From assembly GCA_022414725.1 (NCBI GenBank), contig CM039463.1, positions 54,791,774 to 54,855,773 on the forward strand: a stretch of DNA of 64,000 nucleotides, read 5' to 3'. The DNA comes from Microglena sp. YARC. Taxonomy: Eukaryota > Chlorophyta > Chlorophyceae > Chlamydomonadales > Chlamydomonadaceae. The notes below the pieces were generated by a model that saw only the letters and a list, made by a program, of their open reading frames with translations, did not search any database and was not told where the DNA came from. Shown here piece by piece: positions 34,543-44,475 of the stretch. A program made the translations under genes and the position numbers. Numbering within the stretch: position 1 is the first letter of the stretch; each line of letters starts with the position of its first letter.

Positions 34543-34870
34543 TTTACAAAGGGGGGAACCAAGAAAAGGCGCAACTGATAGAACCTAGCCCTTTGTGACC
34601 ATAGAGAAAAGACCAAAGAAAAAGACAAGAACGGCTAAGGGACAGAAAAGGGACGGACACCACAAGCGCGACTGAAGGGACAAAGGAGGACAAGAACAGA
34701 AGACGAACAAACCAGAGAGGCAAGGAGGAAGCCCAAAACAGTAAGCCCAAGAGAAGGGGCTAAGACTACTAAGAAGAAGACCTAATACGGGGGGGTGGGG
34801 GGGGGGGGGGACATTGCAACCTCTATCAGTCAACGGATCAGAAAACTGAAAGAGGAGAAGCAAATAGTAG
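34543..34870 (-). mobile_element. LINE-A 3' end, antisense
   Basis: Reverse complement of the LINE-A stem-loop and about 280 bases of UTR, including a G-run (the antisense of the UTR poly(C) tract) near 34790-34810. The following 34871-35098 is unrecognised, with a GC-rich potential hairpin at its start (GGGGGCCCTGGCGGGTCCCC). Confidence 0.75.
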
Positions 34871-35098
34871 GGGGCCCTGGCGGGTCCCCCGAAGGTCGGC
34901 CCCGGGGATGGGGCATGGAATACGATGGCTTCTGGGTCTGTAGTTCAGTTGTCTAAAATTGTTACATTTCTAGTTGAATGTTGAAAAATATGACACAGTT
35001 GTCCACGTGGGTATGCCAAGGTGAAACGACGTGCAGCGGGATACATTTGCTAATTGCAATTCCCAACAACTTGATCGTTTGAAATATGTAACGTAGAT

Positions 35099-35340
35099 TT
35101 TTTTTTACATAGGGAGGAACCAGGAAAGGGAACATCTGATAAAACATAGCCCTGTGTGACCAAGAAAAAAAACAAAGAAGAAGACTAGAGGACTGAGACC
35201 AAAAGTCCGTTAAGACAAATGATCCGAAGACAAAAGACTAAAAGACTGGGGGACAAAAGAACTAGGGACACAAACTAGTTACTAGGAGGACAAAGGACAA
35301 AGGGCCTTCCGAGCACCACCCCCACCTCCAAGCGACACTG
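35099..35340 (-). mobile_element. LINE-B 3' end, antisense
   Basis: Poly(T), then ACATAGGGAGGAACCAGG and about 190 bases of antisense LINE-B UTR. The opposing stem strand reads CCCTGTGT here. Confidence 0.7.
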
Positions 35341-35379
35341 TCATGTTATGTTGTATGTCTAGGCTTGGCATCCATTTTT

Positions 35380-35470
35380 TTTTTTTTACAAAGGGGGGAA
35401 CCAGGAAAAGGCGCAACTGATAAAAACTAGCCCTTTGTGACCAAGGAGAAAAGACCAAAGAAAAAGACAA
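35380..35470 (-). mobile_element. LINE-A tail, antisense
   Basis: Poly(T), ACAAAGGGGGGAACCAGG and about 70 bases of antisense LINE-A 3' end, stopping at AGACAA. One of the shortest tail-only insertions. Confidence 0.75.
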
Positions 35471-36190
35471 TGGTATGCTTTTACTTGTAGAACTTGGAGA
35501 ACTGTGAGAGAGCCGTCATGCATATGTCATTTATTGTACCAGGTGTGTGAAAGCAGTTGAGGCGGATATCTTCTTTCTTGGGCTGTTTCTGATGGATGTG
35601 GAACAAGGTTTCCGTGTTTCTACGATAAGAGCTTGTTAGTCAGATGTTGTGTTGGACATGCTCCAGGTCCCTAGATTGAGTCCACATGGCAGGAGGGAAA
35701 CGACAAATGAAAACACCGCATCTACAGTCCGCAAAACTGAGATCCGTACGCAAAGAAGTGCTCTCCGGGGCAAGCTTTCGACAACAGGTTGGTTCCCAAA
35801 GTGCACCATTTTGCCGCAGGTACAGGTGCTCCCAAGGAAGTTGAGAAACAAAGTTGCTCGTCGACCATTGGAGTTGCTTTGCGGATATTGAACTTTATTT
35901 CAGACAATCCAAACTGCTTTGCGATTATTGGACGTGCGAGGCTTTGCATGTACTGGTGTTGCAACTATCCAACTTGCTTTGCGACTATTCAACTTGCTTT
36001 GCGACTTTTGAAATCCGCAGCCCTGAGATCCGTACGCGAATAAGTGCCCTTAGAGAAATTAACACGGGTTGATTCAATGTGAAAGAAGACGGTTTAACCG
36101 TTTCTTGGGAAAATGTGAGGATTTGAGGATGTGAAGATTTGACGATTTGACGATTTGACGATTTCGCAAGTATCACATAGGTCTGTCCCC
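35471..36190. other. Unrecognised interval with short tandem motifs
   Basis: No gene is supported. Short repeats occur: CAACTTGCTTTGCGACTATT-like units at 35960-36010, GATTTGACGATTTGACG at 36130-36165, and two copies of a GAGATCCGTACGC-containing segment at 35740 and 36025. Confidence 0.4.
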
Positions 36191-36254
36191 CATAGGGGGC
36201 CGACCAACTAAGGAGGACTAGATGGAAAACTAAGCAAAAATTAAGATGAAACAA

Positions 36255-36318
<64 letters not shown>

Positions 36319-36560
36319 AAACTAAGGAGGAAAGTAATGAGGGGAAGCAAACTAGGGGAGATACTGCAAAAACAAGCCAAAAGCGTGGACGCAATCAGAA
36401 AAGAAGAAAGACAACTTAAGGCAAAGCGAAACCCTAAAAGACTGGTCTGGTCAGGTAAACAACAGGAACATAGACAGAGACAGTATCAAGATCTAGATCT
36501 TGATCTGGAGCTTAGCTCAGATCTGAACCTTGATCTTGGTCCAGATCTGGAACTAGGTCG
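36190..36560 (-). mobile_element. LINE-A 3' fragment, antisense, with a 63-base G run
   Basis: Antisense 3' UTR and the start of the acidic tail, matching 180-540 of the window. The UTR poly(C) tract appears as an uninterrupted G run at 36255-36317. It meets sense LINE-A ORF2 at 36561. Confidence 0.8.
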
Positions 36561-37748
36561 TGAGCTGTGTCCTTGGGAGATTTGGCCCTTTGGCCGGTTA
36601 CACCTTTTCACCCTTCCTGCCCTTCCCCCCTAAAGACACCCCCAAGCTTCCCTCATCACCCTACGCAAGAAACCTCGAGGAGCATGGTTACGGGCAGACT
36701 TTGAGGAACAGCTGATCCAACAAGGCCTCCCCCCCCCCTTCAGACGCAAGAGCTCTTGGAACCATGGCTGGTTGTTCTTTGGGAAGACCTCCAACTGGAC
36801 CCAACAACCTGGGGGCTCATCCACCATGATGATACTGAGGTGAACCTTCTTGAACTCTCTGGGCGCCAAGCACGGCAGGCCCTTCTTCACCAACATATCT
36901 TGCAACGAAGCCCCAGTTCCCCCCATTTGTGCGAGGTTATACCGAGGAACGTGCTGCTTTGCCGAGGCTGTGGAGCATTCTACCCCCCTCCACTTTGGAC
37001 ACTCACCCCATCACTAACCCTGATCTGCAAGGCCTCTGTGGTCCTGAATCCCTTTTTTTTGTTTTACATTGGGAGGAACCAGGAAAGGGAACATCTGATC
37101 AAACCTAGCCCTATGTGACCTAGGATGAAATCAAAGAATATGACTAGAGGACTGGGATAACCTCAGCAACATAGAGAGCGCTCGCTGTCACCCCTAATCC
37201 AGTCCCCTCCCATGAAGACCTCCCACAGAACGCTTTTTTTTTTTTACAAAAGGGGGAACCAGGAAAAGGCGCAACTGATAAAACCTATCCCTTTGTGACC
37301 AAGGAGAAAAGACCAAAGAAAAAGACATGAACAGCTAAGGGACAGCTATGGGACGAACACAACCACGGCAACTGAAGGGACAATGGAGGACAGGAACAGA
37401 AGACAACAAACCAGAGAGGCAAGGAGGAAGCCTCAAAACAGTAAGCCCAAGAGAAGTGGCTAGGACTAGGTTATAGTTTTCACCTCCTCTTTCAGTTTTC
37501 TGATCCGGTGACTGATAGAGGTTTCAATGTTATTTTCACCCCGTCTTAGGTTTTCTTTCCTAGCGGTCCTAGCCCCTTCTCTTGGGCTTACTGTTTTGGG
37601 CTTACTTCTTGCAGCCCTGGTATGTTAGTCTCCTGTTCCTGTCCTCCATTGTCCCTTAACTCCTTAAGTCGCCTTGGTGGTGTCCTTTCATTAGCTGTCA
37701 CTTTGCCGTTCTTGTCTTTTTCTTCGGTCTTTTCTCCTTGGTCACAAA
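36561..37748 (+). mobile_element. LINE-A ORF2 fragment with nested LINE-B and LINE-A tails
   Basis: Sense ORF2 sequence (equivalent to about 6900-7470) lies at 36561-37050 and resumes at 37159-37232. It is interrupted by an antisense LINE-B tail (37051-37158) and then cut by an antisense LINE-A 3' end (37233-37470). Sense LINE-A 3' UTR follows at 37471-37748, where the Copia element is inserted. The remainder of that tail (GGGCTAGG to the A-run) continues at 42842-42896. Confidence 0.75.
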
Positions 37749-38000
37749 TGTTATTCACCGGGTTTCACCGGTTCACCTAGAGTGACTTAGAGTGCACAGG
37801 TCTCCCTCCCTGCTGCACTGTACTGCTGTGCCGCTGCCAGCTATGGCACGGACTCTGATGCTGGTACCATGAGGTACCGCGACATCTCAGTACTTTCTCC
37901 TAGCGCATTCTTTCTCGAATGCTTTATCTAACTGTAAAGATCTTATCCTTACTGACTTCCCCTCGTCTCTGTGCTCAGCACACAACTCCGGAAATTCACA
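37749..38000 (+). repeat. Copia 5' LTR
   Basis: TGTTATTCACCGGG... to ...GGAAATTCACA. Compared with the 3' LTR it has an extra CTGGTA after GACTCTGATG. It should carry the element's promoter; no TATA box was confidently placed. Confidence 0.95.
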
Positions 38001-38462
38001 GGTTAAAGTCCCTTCGCCGCTAGATTGGCCTTGCTTTAACGGTATCCCGAGCAAAGGACATTTTGATTGTTGTTGTGCGGAACGCTACATTTGAAAGGAT
38101 CGAGTAAGGCTCTCCACCCCTGTGACAAGAACCTCCCCGTTGGGATACCTTTTCTTGTGAGCAACCATCATCCGCGTTCGGATTGATTACGCTCCATTGA
38201 GCCCCAAGCTGTTTTCCAGCAAACCCCACTGACAACACATCTCCAAGACCACTGCGCCCCCACCACCCCTCCCCACTCTCCCACGTCCCGTTGCATACGC
38301 AACCTCAGCCGCTCTCAACCACCTCCTGACCGCCAACGCCCTCCAGATCTCTCCCCAGTTGGCCTTCACATCCAACTCTCTATCGCTCCTACCACCTCTA
38401 CGTCCCGTTGCATCAGCAACCTCCGCCGCTCCATACCTACAAACTGTTGCTTCGCCATCGCT

Positions 38463-38855
38463 ATGAGGCTTGCTGCAACCAACGAGACGGAGCCTCGTCA
38501 AACCTTCATCTTCCACCAACACTTCTTTGAGTATTGGATTGAATCTATGGAAGCTGAACTTAAGGTATCTCACTGCTACTTTTCCCCTGGATCCAACAGC
38601 CTGCCTAAGTTTCAGATTGAGTACATCCTTGCGCATCTATCAGAACCAATCAGAAAAGAGTACAAGCACCACAATGATCCAGACGAACTACTGTTAGCTC
38701 TCAGATCCACATACGACCTCAAATCAAAAACTCGGCAGCAACCACCTGTCGCAGCCGAATCAATTGCATCCACTGTCCCAGCATACGACGGACTTGCACC
38801 ATCTACCCCACCGGCATCTAACCCTACATCGTATGCCCTCCATGCCCACGCATAG
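38463..38855 (+). CDS. Copia Gag-like fragment
   Basis: A 130-residue frame from ATG 38463 to TAG 38853-38855. It contains FEYWIESMEAEL and EPIRKEYKHHNDPDELLLAL, resembling the helical capsid part of Copia Gag (UBN2-like). It is shorter than usual, and no CCHC zinc knuckle is seen before the protease. Pol starts 5 bases later in a different frame, so either Gag and Pol are separately translated or a deletion removed the knuckle and shifted the frame. It would form the particle that packages element RNA. Confidence 0.6.
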   Translation: MRLAATNETEPRQTFIFHQHFFEYWIESMEAELKVSHCYFSPGSNSLPKFQIEYILAHLSEPIRKEYKHHNDPDELLLALRSTYDLKSKTRQQPPVAAESIASTVPAYDGLAPSTPPASNPTSYALHAHA

Positions 38856-38860
38856 ATTGC

Positions 38861-41800
38861 ATGGCAGTAAACTGGATCATGGACACAGGAGCTACCTCCC
38901 ACATGACAGGAAACGAATCACTGTTGTTTGAGATAAAAGACATACTCCCTCATATCAAAGTCCGAACTGCATCAGGACACACTTACATTACCAGATCTGG
39001 AAACGCTCTGATCAGAGGAGACAATGGGATGATTCATAACCTCAGGAACATTCACCTCAATGATGACCCAAACACACCAAACCTCATGTCAATGGCTGCA
39101 GCCATCAAAGCAAACCCTTCTATGTCAGTTAATTTTGATTCCCAGGCTTGCACCATGACCATCAACAACAAAGTCATCATAACTGGTTCAAAGAACAGAA
39201 ACCTCTACCTCACTCCCATTCTTGCCCCTGACAATACCCTTATCCATGGGACATGTCTAAACATAGCCATGGCCGCCATTTCCAGAACCACACCCCAAAC
39301 AGCAGAACTTCTTCACAACAAATGTGGTCACCTTGCCTACAGCAGTTTAGTTAGACTTATTTCTGAACACATGGTCACAGGCACAGATGTCACTACTGCA
39401 GCCTGCAACAAAATGAAAAATCATACATGTGAAATATGTGTCCTTTGTAAAATGGACAAGAACCCTTACCCTACCTCATACACACGTGCTAAAAGACCCT
39501 TGGCCATCATCCACATTGACATGAGTGGAAAGATGAAAGTGCCTAGTCTGAATGGCAGCCTGTACTTCCAAGGCATTCTAGATGACCACTCAAAGTACTC
39601 AATAGTCACATTCCATAAAAATAAACACACTGTGCCCAAAGAAACCATGCATGAACTAGAATGGTATGAAGTTCTCATAGAAAACAAAATAGGCACTATT
39701 TTCTGTGACAATGGATCAGAGTACACCTGCACCCGATTCCAAAACTGGTGCAAAAAGAAAGGCATTACCCTCAACTTCACAGTCCCTGGCAATCCAGCCA
39801 CAAATGGAGGAGCAGAGCGTCTCAACCGCACTCTTCATGACAGAAGTGTTGCACTCCTCATCTCATCCAAATTTCCTGAAAGATACTGGGCTGACATGGT
39901 GAAAAATGCTAGCATCCTAAGAAACCTCAGCCCCACTTCTGACTCAGACAAAACTCCCTATGAAATGTTCCATGGAGTCAAGCCTAAGATTGATCACCTC
40001 AGAACCATTGGGTGCACAGCCTACGTCCACATACCACACAAATCCAGGACATGGAAGTTTGCACCATCAGCCAAAATCACAAGACTCATTGGATACTCAC
40101 ACATCAGAAAAGCTTACAGAGTTGTAGACTCCAACCATAAGATTTTTGATGCTAGAGACATCACCTTCAATGAGTCTGAGAACCTGGCTGGAAAGAACGG
40201 ATTCCCAGGCCCAGATGCTGTGATTCTAGGCATGTATGAAGAAGACACTCCTGTTGAACCTGATGAAGACAATCCTTCACCCTCCCACTCTCCCTCAGAA
40301 ATCAAAGCCATTGAAGTCATACGGGAAAGAAACAAGGCAAACATGGGAGCATGGGGATCACCAGAAGATATAGATGATAGCTACCTGCCCAGCTCAATGC
40401 ACCAGCAAGGCTCCATTGCCCCACAGCATAGTGCACACCAACTCAACAATACTGTTGAACAAGGAAATGAACACAACCCCACTCAATCTCAAACAAATGA
40501 CCTCCCCAACCTCATGGCATCACAAGACAATGCACCAGCACATGCACTCACTTCTCCTGCACCAGCACAACAAGCCACTACCCCTCCACCAGAAAACACT
40601 CTAACACAACCTCGTCGTAGTGGAAGAGAAAGGCATGCACCAAACCACCTAGCATTCCTAGCTGCAGACCAGATAATCATACCCAAGAATGAAAGAGAAG
40701 CACTGGCTGGCCCTCAAGCCAAGGAATGGAAGTCTGCCATGAATGAAGAATTAGCAGCACTAGCAGAAATGAACACCTGGACATTAGCAGAACTCCCACA
40801 CAGATCCAAAGCCATTGGAACTAAATGGGTCTTTGATATCAAGCAATCAGTAGATGGCCAGCTAGTCAGATACAAAGCCCATTTAGTAGCAAAAGGATAT
40901 GCCCAACGCCCTGGCATGGACTATGATGAAGTCTTTGTACCAGTTGCCAAACATGCTACCATCCGGTACATCCTGTCCATGGCTGCAGACCCCTCAGCAC
41001 ACCTTGCCCAACTTGATGTCTCCACAGCATTCCTCAATGGAGTAGTGGAAGAAGAACTGTACTGCTCTCAACCCCCAGGGTTTGAACGAGACCACAGGGT
41101 TTGCCGCATGTGGAAATGCCTCTATGGTCTGAAGCAAGCATCACGGCAATGGTATCTAAAAGTCAAGGAGGATATGACAGCCATTGGCTTCAGAGAAGTT
41201 GATGTTGACCACGGCCTATTCCTGCTCCCTGGACCAACTACAAGACCCCTCATCTGGGTCCTACTCTGGGTCGATGACTTTCTCCTGCTGTCTTTTGACA
41301 AGATCATCTTGCAGCAGTACAAAGAGACCATCATGAAGCTCTACGAGACCAGAGACCTGGGTGAACCATCCGTCTTCGTAGGCTATGAGATCACCAGAGA
41401 TGCAACTGCTGGGACACTCCACATCTGTCAATCCAGGTTCACCCAAGATCTCCTCAGAGCACATAGCATGCTCCCTGAGCCCAACAGCACCAGGTTCCCT
41501 ATCCCACTGCAGCCTGATGCCCCCCTCCCTTATCCTGAAAAGGACACCCCAGACACTGGTCTCCCCCTTGCCCAGATTGTAGGATCACTCAACTACCTGG
41601 CAGTGAACACCAGACCTGACATTGCCCAAGCTGTCAACAGATTGGACAGGCACAGTGCCCACCCCCTCCATGACCACATGGAAGCTGCAACTGGTATCCT
41701 AAAATACCTCTCCAACACCCCTGACCATGGGATCACCTATACCCACTCCAAGAAACTCCTCACTGGCTATTGTGACTCTGACCATGCTGCCTGCCCTATC

Positions 41801-42241
41801 ACAAGGAAGTCCACAACAGGCTATGTCTTCCTCAACCAGGGGGGTGCCATCTCATGGGCATCCAAAATCCAAGCATCTGCCACTGCCGTGTCCACCACAG
41901 AAGCTGAGTTCATGGCAGCCACCTCTGCAGCCCAAGAAGGAATGTGGTTGAGGAAACTGCAATTCTCTGCCACAGGTACCATGCCCCCTGCACTCACCAT
42001 TAATGGTGACAATCAAGCTGCACTCAGTGCATGGAACCAAGAGAAGCTCTCCTCCAGGCTCAAGCATATGGAAACAAGATTCTACTTACTCAAGGAGCAA
42101 TCCAAGAAGGAAGGCATCAAGCTCAACTGGATCCCCACTGCTGCCAACATGGCTGACATGCTCACCAAAGCCCTGCCCAGATCCAAGTTCTGTGCATTCA
42201 GAGAACAGATTGGCTGCACCGGAAAGCTCAAGCTTGACTAA
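38861..42241 (+). CDS. Copia Pol polyprotein
   Basis: An intact 1126-residue frame. Protease: WIMDTGATSHM (residues 5-15). Integrase: zinc-binding H-x3-H-like region with CEICVLC, then catalytic IDMSG, CDNGSEY and GGAERLNR. RT: KWVFDIKQ, QLDVSTAFLNG and WVDDFLLL as the catalytic box (Tyr replaced by Trp before VDD). RNase H: YCDSDHA, STTEAEFMA and a final MADMLTKALPRS. It cleaves itself, copies RNA to DNA and integrates. The ATG at 38861 is the first after the Gag stop. The intact frame and near-identical LTRs indicate a recent, possibly active copy. Confidence 0.95.
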   Translation: MAVNWIMDTGATSHMTGNESLLFEIKDILPHIKVRTASGHTYITRSGNALIRGDNGMIHNLRNIHLNDDPNTPNLMSMAAAIKANPSMSVNFDSQACTMTINNKVIITGSKNRNLYLTPILAPDNTLIHGTCLNIAMAAISRTTPQTAELLHNKCGHLAYSSLVRLISEHMVTGTDVTTAACNKMKNHTCEICVLCKMDKNPYPTSYTRAKRPLAIIHIDMSGKMKVPSLNGSLYFQGILDDHSKYSIVTFHKNKHTVPKETMHELEWYEVLIENKIGTIFCDNGSEYTCTRFQNWCKKKGITLNFTVPGNPATNGGAERLNRTLHDRSVALLISSKFPERYWADMVKNASILRNLSPTSDSDKTPYEMFHGVKPKIDHLRTIGCTAYVHIPHKSRTWKFAPSAKITRLIGYSHIRKAYRVVDSNHKIFDARDITFNESENLAGKNGFPGPDAVILGMYEEDTPVEPDEDNPSPSHSPSEIKAIEVIRERNKANMGAWGSPEDIDDSYLPSSMHQQGSIAPQHSAHQLNNTVEQGNEHNPTQSQTNDLPNLMASQDNAPAHALTSPAPAQQATTPPPENTLTQPRRSGRERHAPNHLAFLAADQIIIPKNEREALAGPQAKEWKSAMNEELAALAEMNTWTLAELPHRSKAIGTKWVFDIKQSVDGQLVRYKAHLVAKGYAQRPGMDYDEVFVPVAKHATIRYILSMAADPSAHLAQLDVSTAFLNGVVEEELYCSQPPGFERDHRVCRMWKCLYGLKQASRQWYLKVKEDMTAIGFREVDVDHGLFLLPGPTTRPLIWVLLWVDDFLLLSFDKIILQQYKETIMKLYETRDLGEPSVFVGYEITRDATAGTLHICQSRFTQDLLRAHSMLPEPNSTRFPIPLQPDAPLPYPEKDTPDTGLPLAQIVGSLNYLAVNTRPDIAQAVNRLDRHSAHPLHDHMEAATGILKYLSNTPDHGITYTHSKKLLTGYCDSDHAACPITRKSTTGYVFLNQGGAISWASKIQASATAVSTTEAEFMAATSAAQEGMWLRKLQFSATGTMPPALTINGDNQAALSAWNQEKLSSRLKHMETRFYLLKEQSKKEGIKLNWIPTAANMADMLTKALPRSKFCAFREQIGCTGKLKLD

Positions 42242-42590
42242 TCTTGTCAATATCCCTGAAGCCCCTCCCTCTGAGACCATTCTAGATTTCCTGACAGGTC
42301 CAAGATCCAGACTTTTCCCTAGATATTAATTGATTGCATCATGACTGACTGCTTTCTTCTATTTAGATTAGATCTGGACAGAGATCCTGTCCCACAGGCT
42401 ATTCTTGGACCATCCCTTCCTACATCTGAGCCCTTTCTGCCTGCCCTCTTAAATCAGTCTACCAGTCAGTCAAGTTTTATCTTACATAGCATAGCTGCTC
42501 AGGAATATTTAGAGTCCCTCTACTTTTCTTTAAACTCCTCTAATTCCCGGAATTCTCCAACATGAAGAATACCAGGAATTGGGGGGGGGG

Positions 42591-42836
42591 TGTTATTCAC
42601 CGGGTTTCACCGGTTCACCTAGAGTGACTTAGAGTGCACAGGTCTCCCTCCCTGCTGCACTGTACTGCTGTGCCGCTGCCAGCTATGGCACGGACTCTGA
42701 TGCCATGAGGTACCGCGACATCTCAGTACTTTCTCCTAGCGCATTCTTTCTCGAATGCTTTATCTAACTGTAAAGATCTTATCCTCACTGACTTCCCCTC
42801 GTATCTGTGCTCTGCACATAACTCCGGAAATTCACA
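42591..42836 (+). repeat. Copia 3' LTR
   Basis: TG...CA repeat matching the 5' LTR, followed directly by the ACAAA target duplication and the remainder of the LINE-A tail. The 350 bases between the Pol stop and this LTR are non-coding. Confidence 0.95.
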
Positions 42837-43483
42837 ACAAAGGGCTAGGTTTTATCAGTTGCGCCTTTTCCTAGTTCCCCCCTATGTAAAAAAAAACCAG
42901 CTCCAGACCCTGATCAAGACCCTGACCCAGACCCAGCCCAAGACCCAGCTCTAGACCCTGATCTAGACCCTGACCTAGATCCAGCCCAAGACCAAGATCT
43001 AGACCCTGATCTAGACCCTGACCCAGATCCAGCCCAAGCCCCAGATCTAGACCCTGACCCAGATCAGGATCAGGTTCCAGATTTGGACACAGCTCACGAC
43101 CATGTTCCAAATAGGTCTAGATCTGAACCAAGATCAAGGTCCAGATCCAGATCTAGATCATGATACTGTCTCTGAATACGTTCCTGTTTGTTGTTTACCT
43201 GCCCAGACCAGTCTTTTAGGATTTCGCTTTGCTTTAAGTTGTCTTTCTCCTTTTCTGGTAGCATCCCCGCTTTTGGCTAGCTTTCGCAGTTTCTCCCTTA
43301 GTTTGCTTCCCCTCGTCCAGTTTCCACCCTTAGTTCCCTCCTTAGTTTCCCCCTTAGTTTCTTCATTAGTTACCTCCCCCCCCCTTTTTCATCTTAGTTT
43401 TTCGCATATTTTTCCTTATAGTCCTCCTTAGTTTGCTTCTCCTCTTTCAGTCTTCTAATCCAGTGACTGATAGAGGTTGCATT

Positions 43484-43520
<37 letters not shown>

Positions 43521-43775
43521 TCTTAGGTTTATCTTTAGTGGTTCTAGCCCCTTCTCTTGTTCTAGCCCCTTCTCTTGGGCTTACTGTTTTGGGCTTCCTC
43601 CTTGCCTCCCTGGTCTTCTGTTCTTGTCCTCCTTTGTCCATTCAGTTGCCCTTGTGGTGTCCGTCCCTTAGCTGTCCCTTAGCCGTTCTTGTCTTTTTCT
43701 TCGGTCTTTTCTCCTTTGTCACAAAAGAATAGGTTTTATCAGTTGCGCCCTTTCCTGGTTCCCCCCTTCGTAGAA
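42837..43775 (+). mobile_element. LINE-A tail remnant and a further LINE-A 3' end
   Basis: 42842-42896 is the distal half of the LINE-A tail split by Copia. From 42898 another LINE-A 3' end starts within the Asp-Pro-rich tail (LDPDLDPDLDPAQ repeats), with UTR, a 34-base poly(C) tract at 43486-43519 and the terminal stem-loop ending CCCTTCGT. No long poly(A) remains at 43774. Confidence 0.8.
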
Positions 43776-44325
43776 AACAAAATCTCTAATGGCGTAAAAT
43801 CATTTCAGTCGTTTTGTGGACCGCCCTATTTCCACCCCTATTTACTGTCATTTTCTAAGGCTCGAACCCTAATATGTAGGTGTGGACGATACATGCGATT
43901 GTTAATGTTTCCATCTCCTCAAACTCCAGACCTGGGAACGACATATTACTCCAGTTTAGGAAAGAAAACAAACGACCTGAAATTGCACGTCAGAAAATGA
44001 AAAGTATAATAAATTAATAATCGCACATTTGCTACATATTGCACCTTTGAACCTTATGGCGACAAGTTGTTCACGATGGGGAAGGGAGCCCTAAGCAATC
44101 ACACTCAAAAAGCATGATTAGGGTCTATATTCCTGTCACGTTACACATGGGAATGACTTATATTCTACAATGTCCCTTTTTGAATGAAAAGATAGGTCTC
44201 CTTGTTCTAACCCTAGACTCAAAGTGTTCTTTAAATGTGAGAGGCCATTCCCTTATGCTATGCTCTGTTTGACGCTTCCAGTATAGTCTTGTCTACGCAA
44301 GCTATATCCTGCCCAACGCAGCCAC
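43776..44325. other. Unrecognised interval
   Basis: 550 bases, AT-rich, no supported feature. It lies directly downstream of the last visible exon of the minus-strand WD40 gene and could be intron or 3' flank. Confidence 0.35.
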
Positions 44326-44475
44326 TTGATTTGCCTCGGCTAGCAGTCCTGCTCGGCGATATACCGCCACTGCTGCACCTCTATCTCCAATGGCAATCAA
44401 ATGAAGGGCGGCCACATGAGCCTGGCCTGCAGCCTCCTGCTGAGTTGCATACAATCGTGTAGTGGCCTCCCAAAC
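44326..44475 (-). CDS. WD40 gene exon: helical (TPR-like) repeat
   Basis: The acceptor CTCTTGCAG is before 44475. It encodes [20 protein letters not shown], then [20 protein letters not shown] and [10 protein letters not shown]. The alternating small and hydrophobic residues and the [18 protein letters not shown] pattern are TPR-like and similar in place and form to the Gemin5 helical domain. The donor is taken as CAA/GTGGCT but is not strong; the frame otherwise stops at about 44308. No later exon is recognised to the left. Confidence 0.6.

Larger units (their letters stand above)
37749..42836 (+). mobile_element. Copia LTR retrotransposon, recent insertion
   Basis: Direct LTRs at 37749-38000 (252 bp) and 42591-42836 (246 bp) start TG and end CA. 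They differ by a 6-base CTGGTA indel and a few substitutions. The element is flanked by ACAAA at 37744-37748 and 42837-42841, a 5-bp target duplication. A run of ten G (42581-42590) before the right LTR is a likely polypurine tract. The primer site should begin after 38000 (GGTTAAAGTCCC) but was not matched to a tRNA. Pol is intact in the order protease-integrase-RT-RNase H. It sits inside a LINE-A 3' tail. Confidence 0.95.
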
